Part shown: positions 52,037 through 60,485 of the stretch, in pieces | Layout of the letters: every line of letters begins with the position of its first letter | Numbering within the stretch: the stretch's first letter is position 1 | NCBI RefSeq assembly: GCF_051379705.1 | Contig: NZ_CP179868.1 | Span: forward strand, 310,001-374,000 | DNA: 64,000 nt | Source: Ekhidna sp051379705 | GTDB taxonomy: Bacteria > Bacteroidota > Bacteroidia > Cytophagales > Cyclobacteriaceae | Reading direction: 5' to 3' | The notes under the pieces: generated by a model | The model's input: only the letters and a program-made list of their open reading frames with translations | What the model was told of the DNA's origin: nothing | Database searches by the model: none | Translations under genes and position numbers: made by a program

Positions 52037-54639
52037 TCTTCATCTCCTTTCTCTACTTCTAGAAGTGGTAGCTTAATGATCATTTCGAATGATTTACCTG
52101 GAACAGATGTAATATCATATGCTCCATTATTTTCATCTAGAATTCTTTTTACCAGATTCATACCCTGTCCTCTTCCCGCATTTGTGTCGGCCTTGTCTGC
52201 CGTGGAGAATCCTTCTTGAAAAATAAGTCCTTGTATTTCAAAATCCTCCATCCCCTTCAGATCTGTATCTGTAACTAAGCCTTTTACGAGTGCTTTCTGC
52301 TTGATGCGCTCAATGTCTAAACCTTTACCGTCATCCTTATAACGAATAAATACTTCATTGTCGCTCTTCGAAAGTTCTATGAGCAATTCCCCCATGATGA
52401 CCTTGCCTTCGCTCATCCGTAAACTTGGATCTTCTATGCCATGGACAACCGAGTTTCTGATCAGCTGAATCATCATATCTTTGAATGGCTCAATATAGAT
52501 TTCCGGGAGTACTACATTATCTATATTGTCAAACGTGAGATTCACTGTTTTACCTTCCTCTTTTGCGATAAGTTCTGCACCTCTCTCAAGTGTATCTATT
52601 ACCATGATATTTGATACCGAGTCACCTTCTGCCGGGAACTTCTTATAGATGTTAATGATCTTGTAAAGCATCTCTGCGATCTCTGCGATCATCCGATCTG
52701 CTTCATCCACTTCATATAGAATAGCTAAGAAATCTTTACCTCGGACTTCTTTCGACTGCAGTGCCGTTATAGAATCTTCTATTTCGTGGAATTTATTGGC
52801 CATCAATTCCATTCCGATCACTACGGCATTGCCCTTGAGATTGTGAATGATATCGAATGTGAAACTAAGCAGTTCACCATATTCATCATCTTCATTCTTC
52901 TCATATCGCTCGGATATACTTTTGAGCATTTTACGAGAATTGTGAAGGAATCCACGTAAAATGGATGGATCAATTTTAAGAATGCTGAGCACTCTTTCTG
53001 TCTCTTGCTGCTTCTTCTTCTCAGCCTCACTCAAGTGCTGCTGTAGTAAGATTGACTCAGTTTCATCTGAAACAGAAACCATAATGTTTTGAATCTTATC
53101 TTTTCTGAATATTCTAGTGAATTCTACACGAATATATTTTGTCGCAACTATACCATTTTGTTCTGTGTGAATTTTCACCTGATCAATGGGGTTGAGCTGA
53201 TTTACCACTTCCTCATCCATATCTTCGTTGAAGAGGTGACGCATAAACATCTCAAGTGCTTCCAACTCACGTGGAAGTATTAGCGGACGCATGAAATTGG
53301 CAAAGTTCTCTCCCGCGATTCGGTCATTACTAAAGATCTCCTTCATGGCCTTGGAGTGAAACTTGGAGATTTTAAACTCTTTATCTAATAGGAAAATTCC
53401 CTGTTCGATGTTTTCAAAGACTACAAGTGAAACACCGTAGATATTTTTATATAGAAACTTGGCTTTATCTCTTTGCTTTCTGAGCTCAAACTGTGATTTG
53501 CGAATTTCAAGCACCATTCGATTAAAGGTGTTGGCATACTGTCCAAGTTCATCTTTGGTGGGAATAACAACCTTTTTCGTCAAGTCTCCTGCTGATATTC
53601 TGCGCGTATATGCCTCGAGAATACTTACATTCTTAAGCAAATTTGTAACGATAGTCGTCATCAACCAAAAGGCAATAATTCCAATAGTAACATCGAGAAC
53701 TAGGAATGTCCAAAAGTTTCTTACGGATGTTTTTGCTATGTTTTGAGTCCTTTTCTGAATGTTGTCTGACATAAAGTCTTCAACATCTTTCAATCGATTA
53801 ATCTTAGTGGTACTTGACTCATACCAGTGATCGGGGTTTTCAGATAGCGTATCATTTGCAAAGAGTACTTCTCTCATCCGATCCACCTCTTCTATTTCCT
53901 CTCCGCTAACAATTTGAATATAATATTCTATCGATTCTTGATTAGCAATTATCTTGAATGCATCCAAGTATGAACTTTGGTTTGCGACTAGCGTCGTAAA
54001 TCGATTATAAAGTGCGAAATCTATGTGATTATGCGAAAATGCTTGTGTGCCTATTGCACGTTCAATACTTGCAAATTCCTTTGACTTCAGGAAGTAAATG
54101 ATTGCATGTATTTGCTGCGCAATTTCCTTGTCCCTTGTTTCATCAATAAGCTTAATAACCGTATTTAGCGCATTGTTATTAATTTCTGAAAATCGATCTA
54201 TAGATGCTTCTGATGAAAGTCGATGCTGATCAATGCTTTTTCTCAAAGTAGTAAGCTTGTCAAAAAATGCGTTCAATTGATCCAAATCTGTCCTATGTAA
54301 CAAGAGCAAATCTTCTAGATCACCACTTGATAATTCATTATAATACTCCTGGAGTGTACTGTCAGTTCTTTCTCGCTGTTTATTTAGCTTAATTCCAAAG
54401 CTCTCACCCTGATTTGCTAGAAACCCGGATGATATGCTTCGCTCTTTCTGTATTTCATGAACTACATGATTGATTTCAATCCCTACACGTATGGCTTTGT
54501 TCAATCTGACACTGTCAGAATAATCCAGGTAATGATACCTTACTTGCAAGTAATCAAATGCCAAAATGATAACGATAAGCGGTATGATTATTACCGCAAA
54601 TTTTTGGCGTATGGGTAAGTTGGTTAATCTTTTTATCAT
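52033..54639 (-). CDS. Membrane-bound CheA-like kinase: NIT-HAMP-PAS-Hpt-HATPase
   Basis: 868 residues. A first membrane span (about 14-30) is followed by a periplasmic NIT-type domain (VVHEIQKERSISSGFLANQ, about 55-290), a second span (about 308-330), HAMP (AYTRRISAGDLTKKVVIPTK), a PAS domain (about 405-530), an Hpt domain with His599 (DIIHNLKGNAVVIGMELM), and a CheA-type ATPase (IRNSVVHGIEDPSLRM, YKDDGKGLDIERIKQKAL, IFQEGFSTADKADTNAGRGQ). The CheW-binding P5 domain is absent. Instead of an array sensor it carries its own sensing part. It is directly followed by CheY and CheX, and preceded by another CheY 15 bp away. Confidence 0.87.
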   Translation of the reverse strand: MIKRLTNLPIRQKFAVIIIPLIVIILAFDYLQVRYHYLDYSDSVRLNKAIRVGIEINHVVHEIQKERSISSGFLANQGESFGIKLNKQRERTDSTLQEYYNELSSGDLEDLLLLHRTDLDQLNAFFDKLTTLRKSIDQHRLSSEASIDRFSEINNNALNTVIKLIDETRDKEIAQQIHAIIYFLKSKEFASIERAIGTQAFSHNHIDFALYNRFTTLVANQSSYLDAFKIIANQESIEYYIQIVSGEEIEEVDRMREVLFANDTLSENPDHWYESSTTKINRLKDVEDFMSDNIQKRTQNIAKTSVRNFWTFLVLDVTIGIIAFWLMTTIVTNLLKNVSILEAYTRRISAGDLTKKVVIPTKDELGQYANTFNRMVLEIRKSQFELRKQRDKAKFLYKNIYGVSLVVFENIEQGIFLLDKEFKISKFHSKAMKEIFSNDRIAGENFANFMRPLILPRELEALEMFMRHLFNEDMDEEVVNQLNPIDQVKIHTEQNGIVATKYIRVEFTRIFRKDKIQNIMVSVSDETESILLQQHLSEAEKKKQQETERVLSILKIDPSILRGFLHNSRKMLKSISERYEKNEDDEYGELLSFTFDIIHNLKGNAVVIGMELMANKFHEIEDSITALQSKEVRGKDFLAILYEVDEADRMIAEIAEMLYKIINIYKKFPAEGDSVSNIMVIDTLERGAELIAKEEGKTVNLTFDNIDNVVLPEIYIEPFKDMMIQLIRNSVVHGIEDPSLRMSEGKVIMGELLIELSKSDNEVFIRYKDDGKGLDIERIKQKALVKGLVTDTDLKGMEDFEIQGLIFQEGFSTADKADTNAGRGQGMNLVKRILDENNGAYDITSVPGKSFEMIIKLPLLEVEKGDEE

Positions 54640-54654
54640 GAAATCTGCATGCGG

Positions 54655-55017
54655 TTATGCGAGTACTTTTTCGACGACTTTGAGTAGGTCTTCTTCCGTA
54701 AATGGTTTTACAATATACTCTGATGCACCTAACGATAATCCTTTATTAACTACCGTCTGCTGGCCTACTGCACTTACCATAATCACTTTGGAGGAAACCT
54801 CCTCGTCTTTTAACACCTTCAATATTTCAAATCCCATCATATCGGGAAGTATATTATCTAGTGTTATTAAATCTGGCTGAAGTTGCACTGCAAGATCTAT
54901 GGCACTTTCACCATTTTGTGCTTCCCCAACAACTTCAAAACCTGCACCTTCCATTGCAGTTTTTATTAATGATCTCATATAGATGGAATCATCAACGATT
55001 AATACTGTTTTGCTCAT
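54655..55017 (-). CDS. cheY: CheY-like response regulator (copy 2)
   Basis: 120 residues, one receiver domain: IVDDSIYMRSLIKTAM, acceptor in ITLDNILPDMMG, MVSAVGQQ with Ser in place of Thr, and IVKPFTEEDLLKV. It shares the rare TLDNILPDM segment and much of its length with the copy at 55761, so the two are recent tandem duplicates. The NIT-HAMP kinase gene follows 15 bp later. Confidence 0.9.
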   Translation of the reverse strand: MSKTVLIVDDSIYMRSLIKTAMEGAGFEVVGEAQNGESAIDLAVQLQPDLITLDNILPDMMGFEILKVLKDEEVSSKVIMVSAVGQQTVVNKGLSLGASEYIVKPFTEEDLLKVVEKVLA

Positions 55018-55092
55018 TTTATTTTTTATTACAGTTTTATCACTAATTAACGATTAATCATGCTAACGCATAAATAGGGTGATAATGAGTAA

Positions 55093-55689
55093 CTACACCA
55101 GCTTCTTAATTTTGTCAACAAATTTATTATGAAACACCCAAATAAAGTCCGGACAAATGTCTAGCTCTTTTCCATGAAAAACGGCTTTAAAATGAATAAT
55201 TGATTCAAATTCACTGGATTCATTGACAATAAAATCATTTAATTCCGTTGCCTTTAATACTTTCAAAGATGGTACATTTCCATAAATTTCTACATCAAGA
55301 AAATTAGAAAACTCTGTTATGACTGCTGCGGACACCATGTTGTCTATCTCTGTCAAAAAACCCAGCTTCATAATCACACTTTCTTTCGAATCATCTTTCG
55401 CGATTTTTTCAGGAAGACAAGCTTCATAGAGTTTGGCAACTTCTTTTTCGGAGAAAATCAAATGACTTGTGCCTTTTAGTTCGCCCATCAACTCTGTTTT
55501 GATAAGGTGAACATCTTGATTGGGTCCTCCAAAACGATTTAGATCCAGATCTGCATTGACATAATCAATTTGTTCTATATTAATTGGGCTTTGGAGGATT
55601 TGTTCCATTGAGGATTTGGCCATTGACAGTCCATCAAAAATGAGCTTGGTGGCTACCTTCATTTCGCTATCATTCAAATCTGCCATCAT
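55093..55689 (-). CDS. cheC: CheC-like protein
   Basis: 198 residues. One ExxN-type helix is visible (KLGFLTEIDNMVSAAVITEF) in a fold that starts with TSHLIFSEKEVAKLYEAC, consistent with CheC/CheX. CheC usually dephosphorylates CheY-P and cooperates with CheD; no cheD is in the window. It lies between the two duplicate CheY genes. Confidence 0.72.
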   Translation of the reverse strand: MMADLNDSEMKVATKLIFDGLSMAKSSMEQILQSPINIEQIDYVNADLDLNRFGGPNQDVHLIKTELMGELKGTSHLIFSEKEVAKLYEACLPEKIAKDDSKESVIMKLGFLTEIDNMVSAAVITEFSNFLDVEIYGNVPSLKVLKATELNDFIVNESSEFESIIHFKAVFHGKELDICPDFIWVFHNKFVDKIKKLV

Positions 55690-55760
55690 AAGTTATTAGG
55701 TTTCGTGGGTGGTTAAAATAGTCTATTATTCTTAATCTGATTAATCTTTTAGGCGAACTA

Positions 55761-56123
55761 TTAGGTTTCTTCATCGAGTTGCTTCAAAATGGCGATTAAT
55801 TCTGAATCGTCAAATGGCTTTACCAGGTAATGCTTGGCTCCATTGTTCATTGCATCTACAATCGCTGACTGCTGACCGACAGCACTTATCATAATAACTT
55901 TGGCAGTAAGGTCATCTGTATTCAAAATTTTCAGGATGTCGAGACCGGTCATATCTGGAAGAATATTATCCAGAGTGATCACATCAGGTTTTAGCTCCAT
56001 AGCTAAATCAATAGCCATTTCTCCATTCTTGGCTTCCCCTACTACCTCATATCCTTCCTCCGTAAGCAAAGCTTTGAGGCTAGATCTAATGTATGTTGAA
56101 TCATCTACTATAAGTACTCGCAT
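55761..56123 (-). CDS. cheY: CheY-like response regulator (copy 3)
   Basis: 120 residues, one receiver domain: IVDDSTYIRSSLKALL, acceptor in ITLDNILPDMTG, MISAVGQQ, and LVKPFDDSELIAIL. Closely similar to the copy at 54655. The start is 10 bp from the cheR stop, so it is likely the regulator for the array kinase CheA. Confidence 0.9.
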   Translation of the reverse strand: MRVLIVDDSTYIRSSLKALLTEEGYEVVGEAKNGEMAIDLAMELKPDVITLDNILPDMTGLDILKILNTDDLTAKVIMISAVGQQSAIVDAMNNGAKHYLVKPFDDSELIAILKQLDEET

Positions 56124-56133
56124 AGGTTTCTCT

Positions 56134-56916
56134 TTAGTTGGTGGAGATTTTCTTATACATACGTGTTTTTACATCATAGATTCCGAATTTATCTTTTCCA
56201 TAATCCGGCATTATATCGTAATAGCCTATTATCAAATAGCCATCATCTTTTAAGCAACTGTGCAACAGGTCCAAGACTCGATGTTTAAGTGTCTCATCAA
56301 AGTAAATCATTACATTCCTGCAAAAGATGATATCAAACTTATCATCCATGGAATCCATCACCAAATTGTGCTTCTTGAAGGTAACGTTTGCTTGATATTT
56401 TGACTTAATAGTTGCATGCTTATCCTTGAAATCAAAATAATCTTCCATGACCCTATTTGGAAGAAACTTCAGGAAAGGGACCAGATATTGCTTTAGTGTT
56501 ATTAAAGAGTAATCACCTTTCTTTGCTTTGTTTAAAGCTTTGGTACTTAGATCTGTGGCAACTAGTTTGGTCCTGTTGAGAAGGTTTAATGTCTCAAGTA
56601 CAATATTCATTGTGTAGACTTCCTCTCCGGTTGAACATCCTGCATGCCAAATCTTCATTGATTTGTTAGGAATAGCGGGCAGCACCGTATCTCTCAGCTT
56701 TATCCACACATCCGGGTTTCTAAAAAGCTCGGTAAGATTTACTAAAAGATCATCAATTGCGTTCAAAAAAAACTCATTATCTCTAAGAACCAATGACCAA
56801 AGTTCAATAATGGACTCCATGTTGTGCTTAAGCATCAACCGGATAATCCCTCTCTTCAGAGAGGTACGTTCGTAGTTAGTGAAATCGAGTCCATAACGAT
56901 TGTTTATGGCTTGCAT
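56134..56916 (-). CDS. cheR: Chemoreceptor methyltransferase CheR
   Basis: 260 residues from ATG 56916, but the coding sequence probably begins upstream. CheR methylates chemoreceptor glutamates using S-adenosylmethionine. Present are the N-terminal helical part (NNRYGLDFTNYERTSLKRGI), the SAM motif IWHAGCSTGEEVYTMNIVL, VATDLSTKALNKAKKGDYS, and DIIFCRNVMIYFDETLKHRV. In the same frame, upstream of the ATG, the codons read TTDTISDEELTALM, which continues the usual CheR start; no ATG, GTG or TTG exists there before the stop at about 56980. An ATA codon at 56967 overlaps the cheA stop. Confidence 0.88.
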   Translation of the reverse strand: MQAINNRYGLDFTNYERTSLKRGIIRLMLKHNMESIIELWSLVLRDNEFFLNAIDDLLVNLTELFRNPDVWIKLRDTVLPAIPNKSMKIWHAGCSTGEEVYTMNIVLETLNLLNRTKLVATDLSTKALNKAKKGDYSLITLKQYLVPFLKFLPNRVMEDYFDFKDKHATIKSKYQANVTFKKHNLVMDSMDDKFDIIFCRNVMIYFDETLKHRVLDLLHSCLKDDGYLIIGYYDIMPDYGKDKFGIYDVKTRMYKKISTN

Positions 56917-56963
56917 TAGAGCAGTTAGCTCTTCGTCACTGATGGTATCGGTTGTTAGTGTGG

Positions 56964-58667
56964 TTATGACTCTACTTTTTTAGTGGTTGACTGAAATAAC
57001 ACATCCATTATTGATGCTACATCTAGAACAGGACAAACATTTCCGGAACCCAAAATGGTTGTACCTGATAATAAGCGACTATTATCTAATGGCTTTGGTA
57101 ATTTCTTTTCGATAATTTCTTTCTGTCTTTGTAGCTTATCTACTACCAAACCGAGCAATCGACCTGAGTGCGTTGAGATAATTACGTTTAACTCTTTGCC
57201 TGCATCTAATGTTTTCAACTCTTCATGACCTATTGCTGCTTGCTCTACATTGTCAAGGTTTTTTATGCTGAGCAAACCTCCCAAGAAAACCAATGGAATA
57301 GATTGTTCTTGATAGTCTATCATAAGGCTATCGGCTACTTGATGAATATCATCTTTCCTTAAATAGGTAACTGAATCTATGTAAGTAAGAGGAATTGCAT
57401 ACTCCTGCTCTTCTACCTCAAATAATAGTGCCCCTTTTAAAGCAAGTGAAGATGGCAAGACCAAATGCACTGATGTACCTAATCCTAGTTCGGTGTCCAC
57501 GAGAACCTGCCCACCAATGGACTCTACGGCTTTTTTTACTACGTCCATACCCACACCTCTACCAGAAATCTCTGTCACTTTATCTGCACTAGAAAAGCCT
57601 GGTTCAAAGATATATCTGACAATCTCTTTTTCTCCTAGCTTATCTGCTACCTCTTGTGTAACCATATTCTGACGTACGATCTTTTCTTTGATCTTTTCGA
57701 TATTGATACCCTTTCCATCATCTGAAATTGTAATGACAACACTGTCTTTCTCAAGTGCTGCAGAAAGTGTTACACTGGCCGTTGGAGGTTTACCTGAGTC
57801 TTTTCGTTCTGTTGCTGTCTCTATTCCGTGACCTACCGCATTACGAACAAGGTGTACCATCGAATCGCTAATGATTTTCAGGATATTCCTATCAATTTCA
57901 ACTTCGGTTCCTTTGAGTATCAGTTCTACTTCTTTTTTCTCTGTAGAGGCAGCATCACGCAACACTCTATGAAACTTATTGAATAAGAAGCCCATTTGAA
58001 CCATTCGGACATTCATGATGCCGTAGTGAAGATTGGAGGAGATGCGCTTAATGCGCTCAAACTCTAGCGTGCTTTTTCCCTCAGATCCAAATAAAGAAAT
58101 AAGTCTATCTCGCTCAATCACCAACTCTCCTACCATATTTAGCAGGTCATCCATCTTACGCACAGGAATTTGGACAACATCAGCAAACTTGATTCCGGCT
58201 CCCTGGTCTTGCGTTTCTTCTTCCTCCGTTTCTTCATCAGATTCAACTTCTTTTGCCTTTGCACCTCCTGCTGCGAATTCTTCTCTGGCATTTTTTAAAT
58301 AAACGCTAAGCTTGGTCTTGATTCCAAGGTAACTTACTTTCTCTTCAGTAGTAATGGCATTTATTAACCCTCCTAGTTTGTCATTGGAACGAAATAAGCT
58401 ATCAACTAATTCTTTATCTGGGGAAATTTCACCATTCTTGATCGCTCCAAAAACGTCTTCCATAACATGGGCCAGGTCTGCGATCTTATCGTACCCCATT
58501 CCCATTGCATTTCCTTTTAGGGTATGTACAATTCGGAAAATATTAGCAATAGCCTTCCGGCTGGATATATCTTTTTCAAGCTCTACAAATAGACGGTTAA
58601 GTTCCTCGAAATTTTCAAGTGCTTCTGTGAGGAACAGTTGGCGATATTCTTCTTCTTTGGATTTCAT
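56964..58667 (-). CDS. cheA: Chemotaxis histidine kinase CheA (no P2 domain)
   Basis: 567 residues. P1 (about 1-110) has His48 in RIVHTLKGNAMGMG. A short acidic linker (about 130-160, VESDEETEEEETQDQG) takes the place of the CheY-binding P2 domain. P3 follows (PVRKMDDLLNMVGELVIERD), then the P4 ATPase (LVRNAVGHGIETATERKDSG, DDGKGINIEKIKEKI, IFEPGFSSADKVTEISGRGV) and the CheW-like P5 (about 430-560, EEQEYAIPLTYIDSVTYLRK). It passes phosphate from the array to CheY and CheB. Its start abuts cheB and its end overlaps the likely true start of cheR. Confidence 0.95.
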   Translation of the reverse strand: MKSKEEEYRQLFLTEALENFEELNRLFVELEKDISSRKAIANIFRIVHTLKGNAMGMGYDKIADLAHVMEDVFGAIKNGEISPDKELVDSLFRSNDKLGGLINAITTEEKVSYLGIKTKLSVYLKNAREEFAAGGAKAKEVESDEETEEEETQDQGAGIKFADVVQIPVRKMDDLLNMVGELVIERDRLISLFGSEGKSTLEFERIKRISSNLHYGIMNVRMVQMGFLFNKFHRVLRDAASTEKKEVELILKGTEVEIDRNILKIISDSMVHLVRNAVGHGIETATERKDSGKPPTASVTLSAALEKDSVVITISDDGKGINIEKIKEKIVRQNMVTQEVADKLGEKEIVRYIFEPGFSSADKVTEISGRGVGMDVVKKAVESIGGQVLVDTELGLGTSVHLVLPSSLALKGALLFEVEEQEYAIPLTYIDSVTYLRKDDIHQVADSLMIDYQEQSIPLVFLGGLLSIKNLDNVEQAAIGHEELKTLDAGKELNVIISTHSGRLLGLVVDKLQRQKEIIEKKLPKPLDNSRLLSGTTILGSGNVCPVLDVASIMDVLFQSTTKKVES

Positions 58668-59702
58668 CTAAATGCCATTAACCAAATAGTTTCCAATTTC
58701 TTTTATGTCGAGCTCAATTTCCACTGCCCCAGCTTCCGAGGCTGCTTTGGGCATGCCATAAATAACACTACTCTCTTTGTTTTGAGCTATTGTTTTTCCG
58801 CCATTTTTATGAATGGCCTTCATTCCATTGACTCCATCCTTACCCATTCCGGTAAGAAGCACTCCTACCATTTTATCCTGGTATACCTCAGCAGCACTAA
58901 GCATCATAGCGTTGATGGATGGGTTGTTGTATTCTTTGTAAACTTCATCTGTGAAGTCTACTATGGGATTTCTCTTTTCTTTCGAAAGGATGAGGTTTGC
59001 ATGACCCGGGCAAAACATGACAATACCGGGAGTTGGATGCATACCTTTCGTAGCGGAGACTACCTCCAGCTCGGTTAACGATCCTAGTCGTTGCACGAAT
59101 TGCGGAATAAACACCGCAGGCATATGTTGACACACAATAATTGGAATATCAAAATCTTTTGGGAGAGAGCAAATGATACGTTCAATTGCAGTAGGACCTC
59201 CGGTGGATGCACCTATGGCCACAAGTTCATATTTGGATCTGGATCGTCGTTTTTTGGGAACGACCTTGGTTTGGGTTTTGGTATTGGATATCTGACGTGG
59301 TTTCGCTCGTGATGTGCTTTTTATTTTTTGGATCAGTTCCTTTTGAAGCTCACGCATCTTGGATTTATTGCGATCCGGTTTATTGATATAATCAACAGCA
59401 CCATTTTTAAGAGCTTCAAAGACTGGTTGCAGATCGGTATTGCCTACAGAACTCAAAATGAGAATCGGTGTAGGCTGATGTTTCATGATTTCGCGAACTG
59501 CATATAATCCGTCGTACTCTGCCATATTTAGATCCAACAACACAATATCTGGTCTTAATGCTTTGACTTGATTGACTGCCTCTAATCCATTTACAGCTGT
59601 TCCTGCAACTTCAATTTGTGCATCTTCCGAAAGCAAATCCGTAATAAGAAGTCGCATAAATGCTGAATCATCTACTACCAATATTTTCAAGCTTGCACTC
59701 AT
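58668..59702 (-). CDS. cheB: Chemoreceptor glutamate methylesterase CheB
   Basis: 344 residues. An N-terminal receiver (VVDDSAFMRLLITDLL, acceptor in LLDLNMAEYDG, where Ala replaces the usual Pro) is joined by a basic linker (PKKRRSRSKYE) to the methylesterase. The catalytic triad is Ser166 (IGASTGGP), His193 (VCQHMPAVF) and Asp289 (GMGKDGVNG). With CheR it allows adaptation. It overlaps the tailed cheW gene by 4 bp upstream and abuts cheA downstream. Confidence 0.95.
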   Translation of the reverse strand: MSASLKILVVDDSAFMRLLITDLLSEDAQIEVAGTAVNGLEAVNQVKALRPDIVLLDLNMAEYDGLYAVREIMKHQPTPILILSSVGNTDLQPVFEALKNGAVDYINKPDRNKSKMRELQKELIQKIKSTSRAKPRQISNTKTQTKVVPKKRRSRSKYELVAIGASTGGPTAIERIICSLPKDFDIPIIVCQHMPAVFIPQFVQRLGSLTELEVVSATKGMHPTPGIVMFCPGHANLILSKEKRNPIVDFTDEVYKEYNNPSINAMMLSAAEVYQDKMVGVLLTGMGKDGVNGMKAIHKNGGKTIAQNKESSVIYGMPKAASEAGAVEIELDIKEIGNYLVNGI

Positions 59703-60478
59703 TTTTTGCTATCAATCAGGTTATCAGGGACAACAATGGCTTTGTCATTTTTCAAGAGTTCGATGACGTCAAGGTAGTAGATTAGTTTGTCATCATCCTG
59801 AATTAGGCCTTTGATATAGGATACATCGAGGGATGCATTTTCGATCATATGAAGTTCACTTGATATGTTATCTCCATTTATTTTTCTAGTGGTCGGTAGT
59901 AAGCTGAGAGACAATGCTGCAGCAATTCCTTCATTTTCCAACACAAGAAGGTAATTTGCTGTGAACTCACCTTCCAATTTGAATTTCTGTGTTAGGTCAA
60001 AAACAACATAAGTTGCGCCTCTTACATTGGCAATCCCTTGAATATGTTTAGGAGTATTGGGTGTTTTGGAAAGGTTGGTGACTGGTACTACCTCCTTGAC
60101 ACAATCAATATCTATTGCATAATGCTCTCCGCCTATTACGATGATTACAAATTGGATAACTCTTCCACTTAGTCCGGAAACATCTTCCTTATATCGATTT
60201 CTAAGTGAGGTTTTAAGGTCGTAAAGCTCTTTGGCTATGAAAATTGGAAGTCCTGTCTCTGCCTGCTGTGTTTTCACTTCAGGCACTTTGTCAATGTGTT
60301 TCTTCTTTACCGGAACAGCTTTTTTTGGAGCTCTGGTTGCCTTTTTCGATTTAGGTTTTGCAATAAGCGCCTTCTCTGTTTTTACAGCCTTTTTCTTTGA
60401 GGATGAAGGCTTCTTTGGAGCTTTTTTTGGCTCTTCTGATATAAGTTTTCTCTTCTTTAAATTTTTGCCCAATGCCAT
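59699..60478 (-). CDS. cheW: CheW coupling protein with lysine-rich N-terminal tail
   Basis: 259 residues. Residues about 105-250 form the CheW fold (FVIIVIGGEHYAIDIDCVKE, NTPKHIQGIANVRGATYVVF, ALSLSLLPTTRKI, SYIKGLIQDDDKLIYYLDVI). The first about 68 residues are a low-complexity basic tail with about 24 lysines by my count, starting MALGKNLKKRKLIS. This start resembles the N-terminal ParA-activating peptides of ParB and other cargo adaptors (ParB: LGRGLxALL-type). The neighbouring gene 7 bp upstream encodes a ParA-like ATPase. I infer that the tail couples the array to ParA. It overlaps cheB by 4 bp. Confidence 0.88.
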   Translation of the reverse strand: MALGKNLKKRKLISEEPKKAPKKPSSSKKKAVKTEKALIAKPKSKKATRAPKKAVPVKKKHIDKVPEVKTQQAETGLPIFIAKELYDLKTSLRNRYKEDVSGLSGRVIQFVIIVIGGEHYAIDIDCVKEVVPVTNLSKTPNTPKHIQGIANVRGATYVVFDLTQKFKLEGEFTANYLLVLENEGIAAALSLSLLPTTRKINGDNISSELHMIENASLDVSYIKGLIQDDDKLIYYLDVIELLKNDKAIVVPDNLIDSKK

Positions 60479-60485
60479 AGATCCT

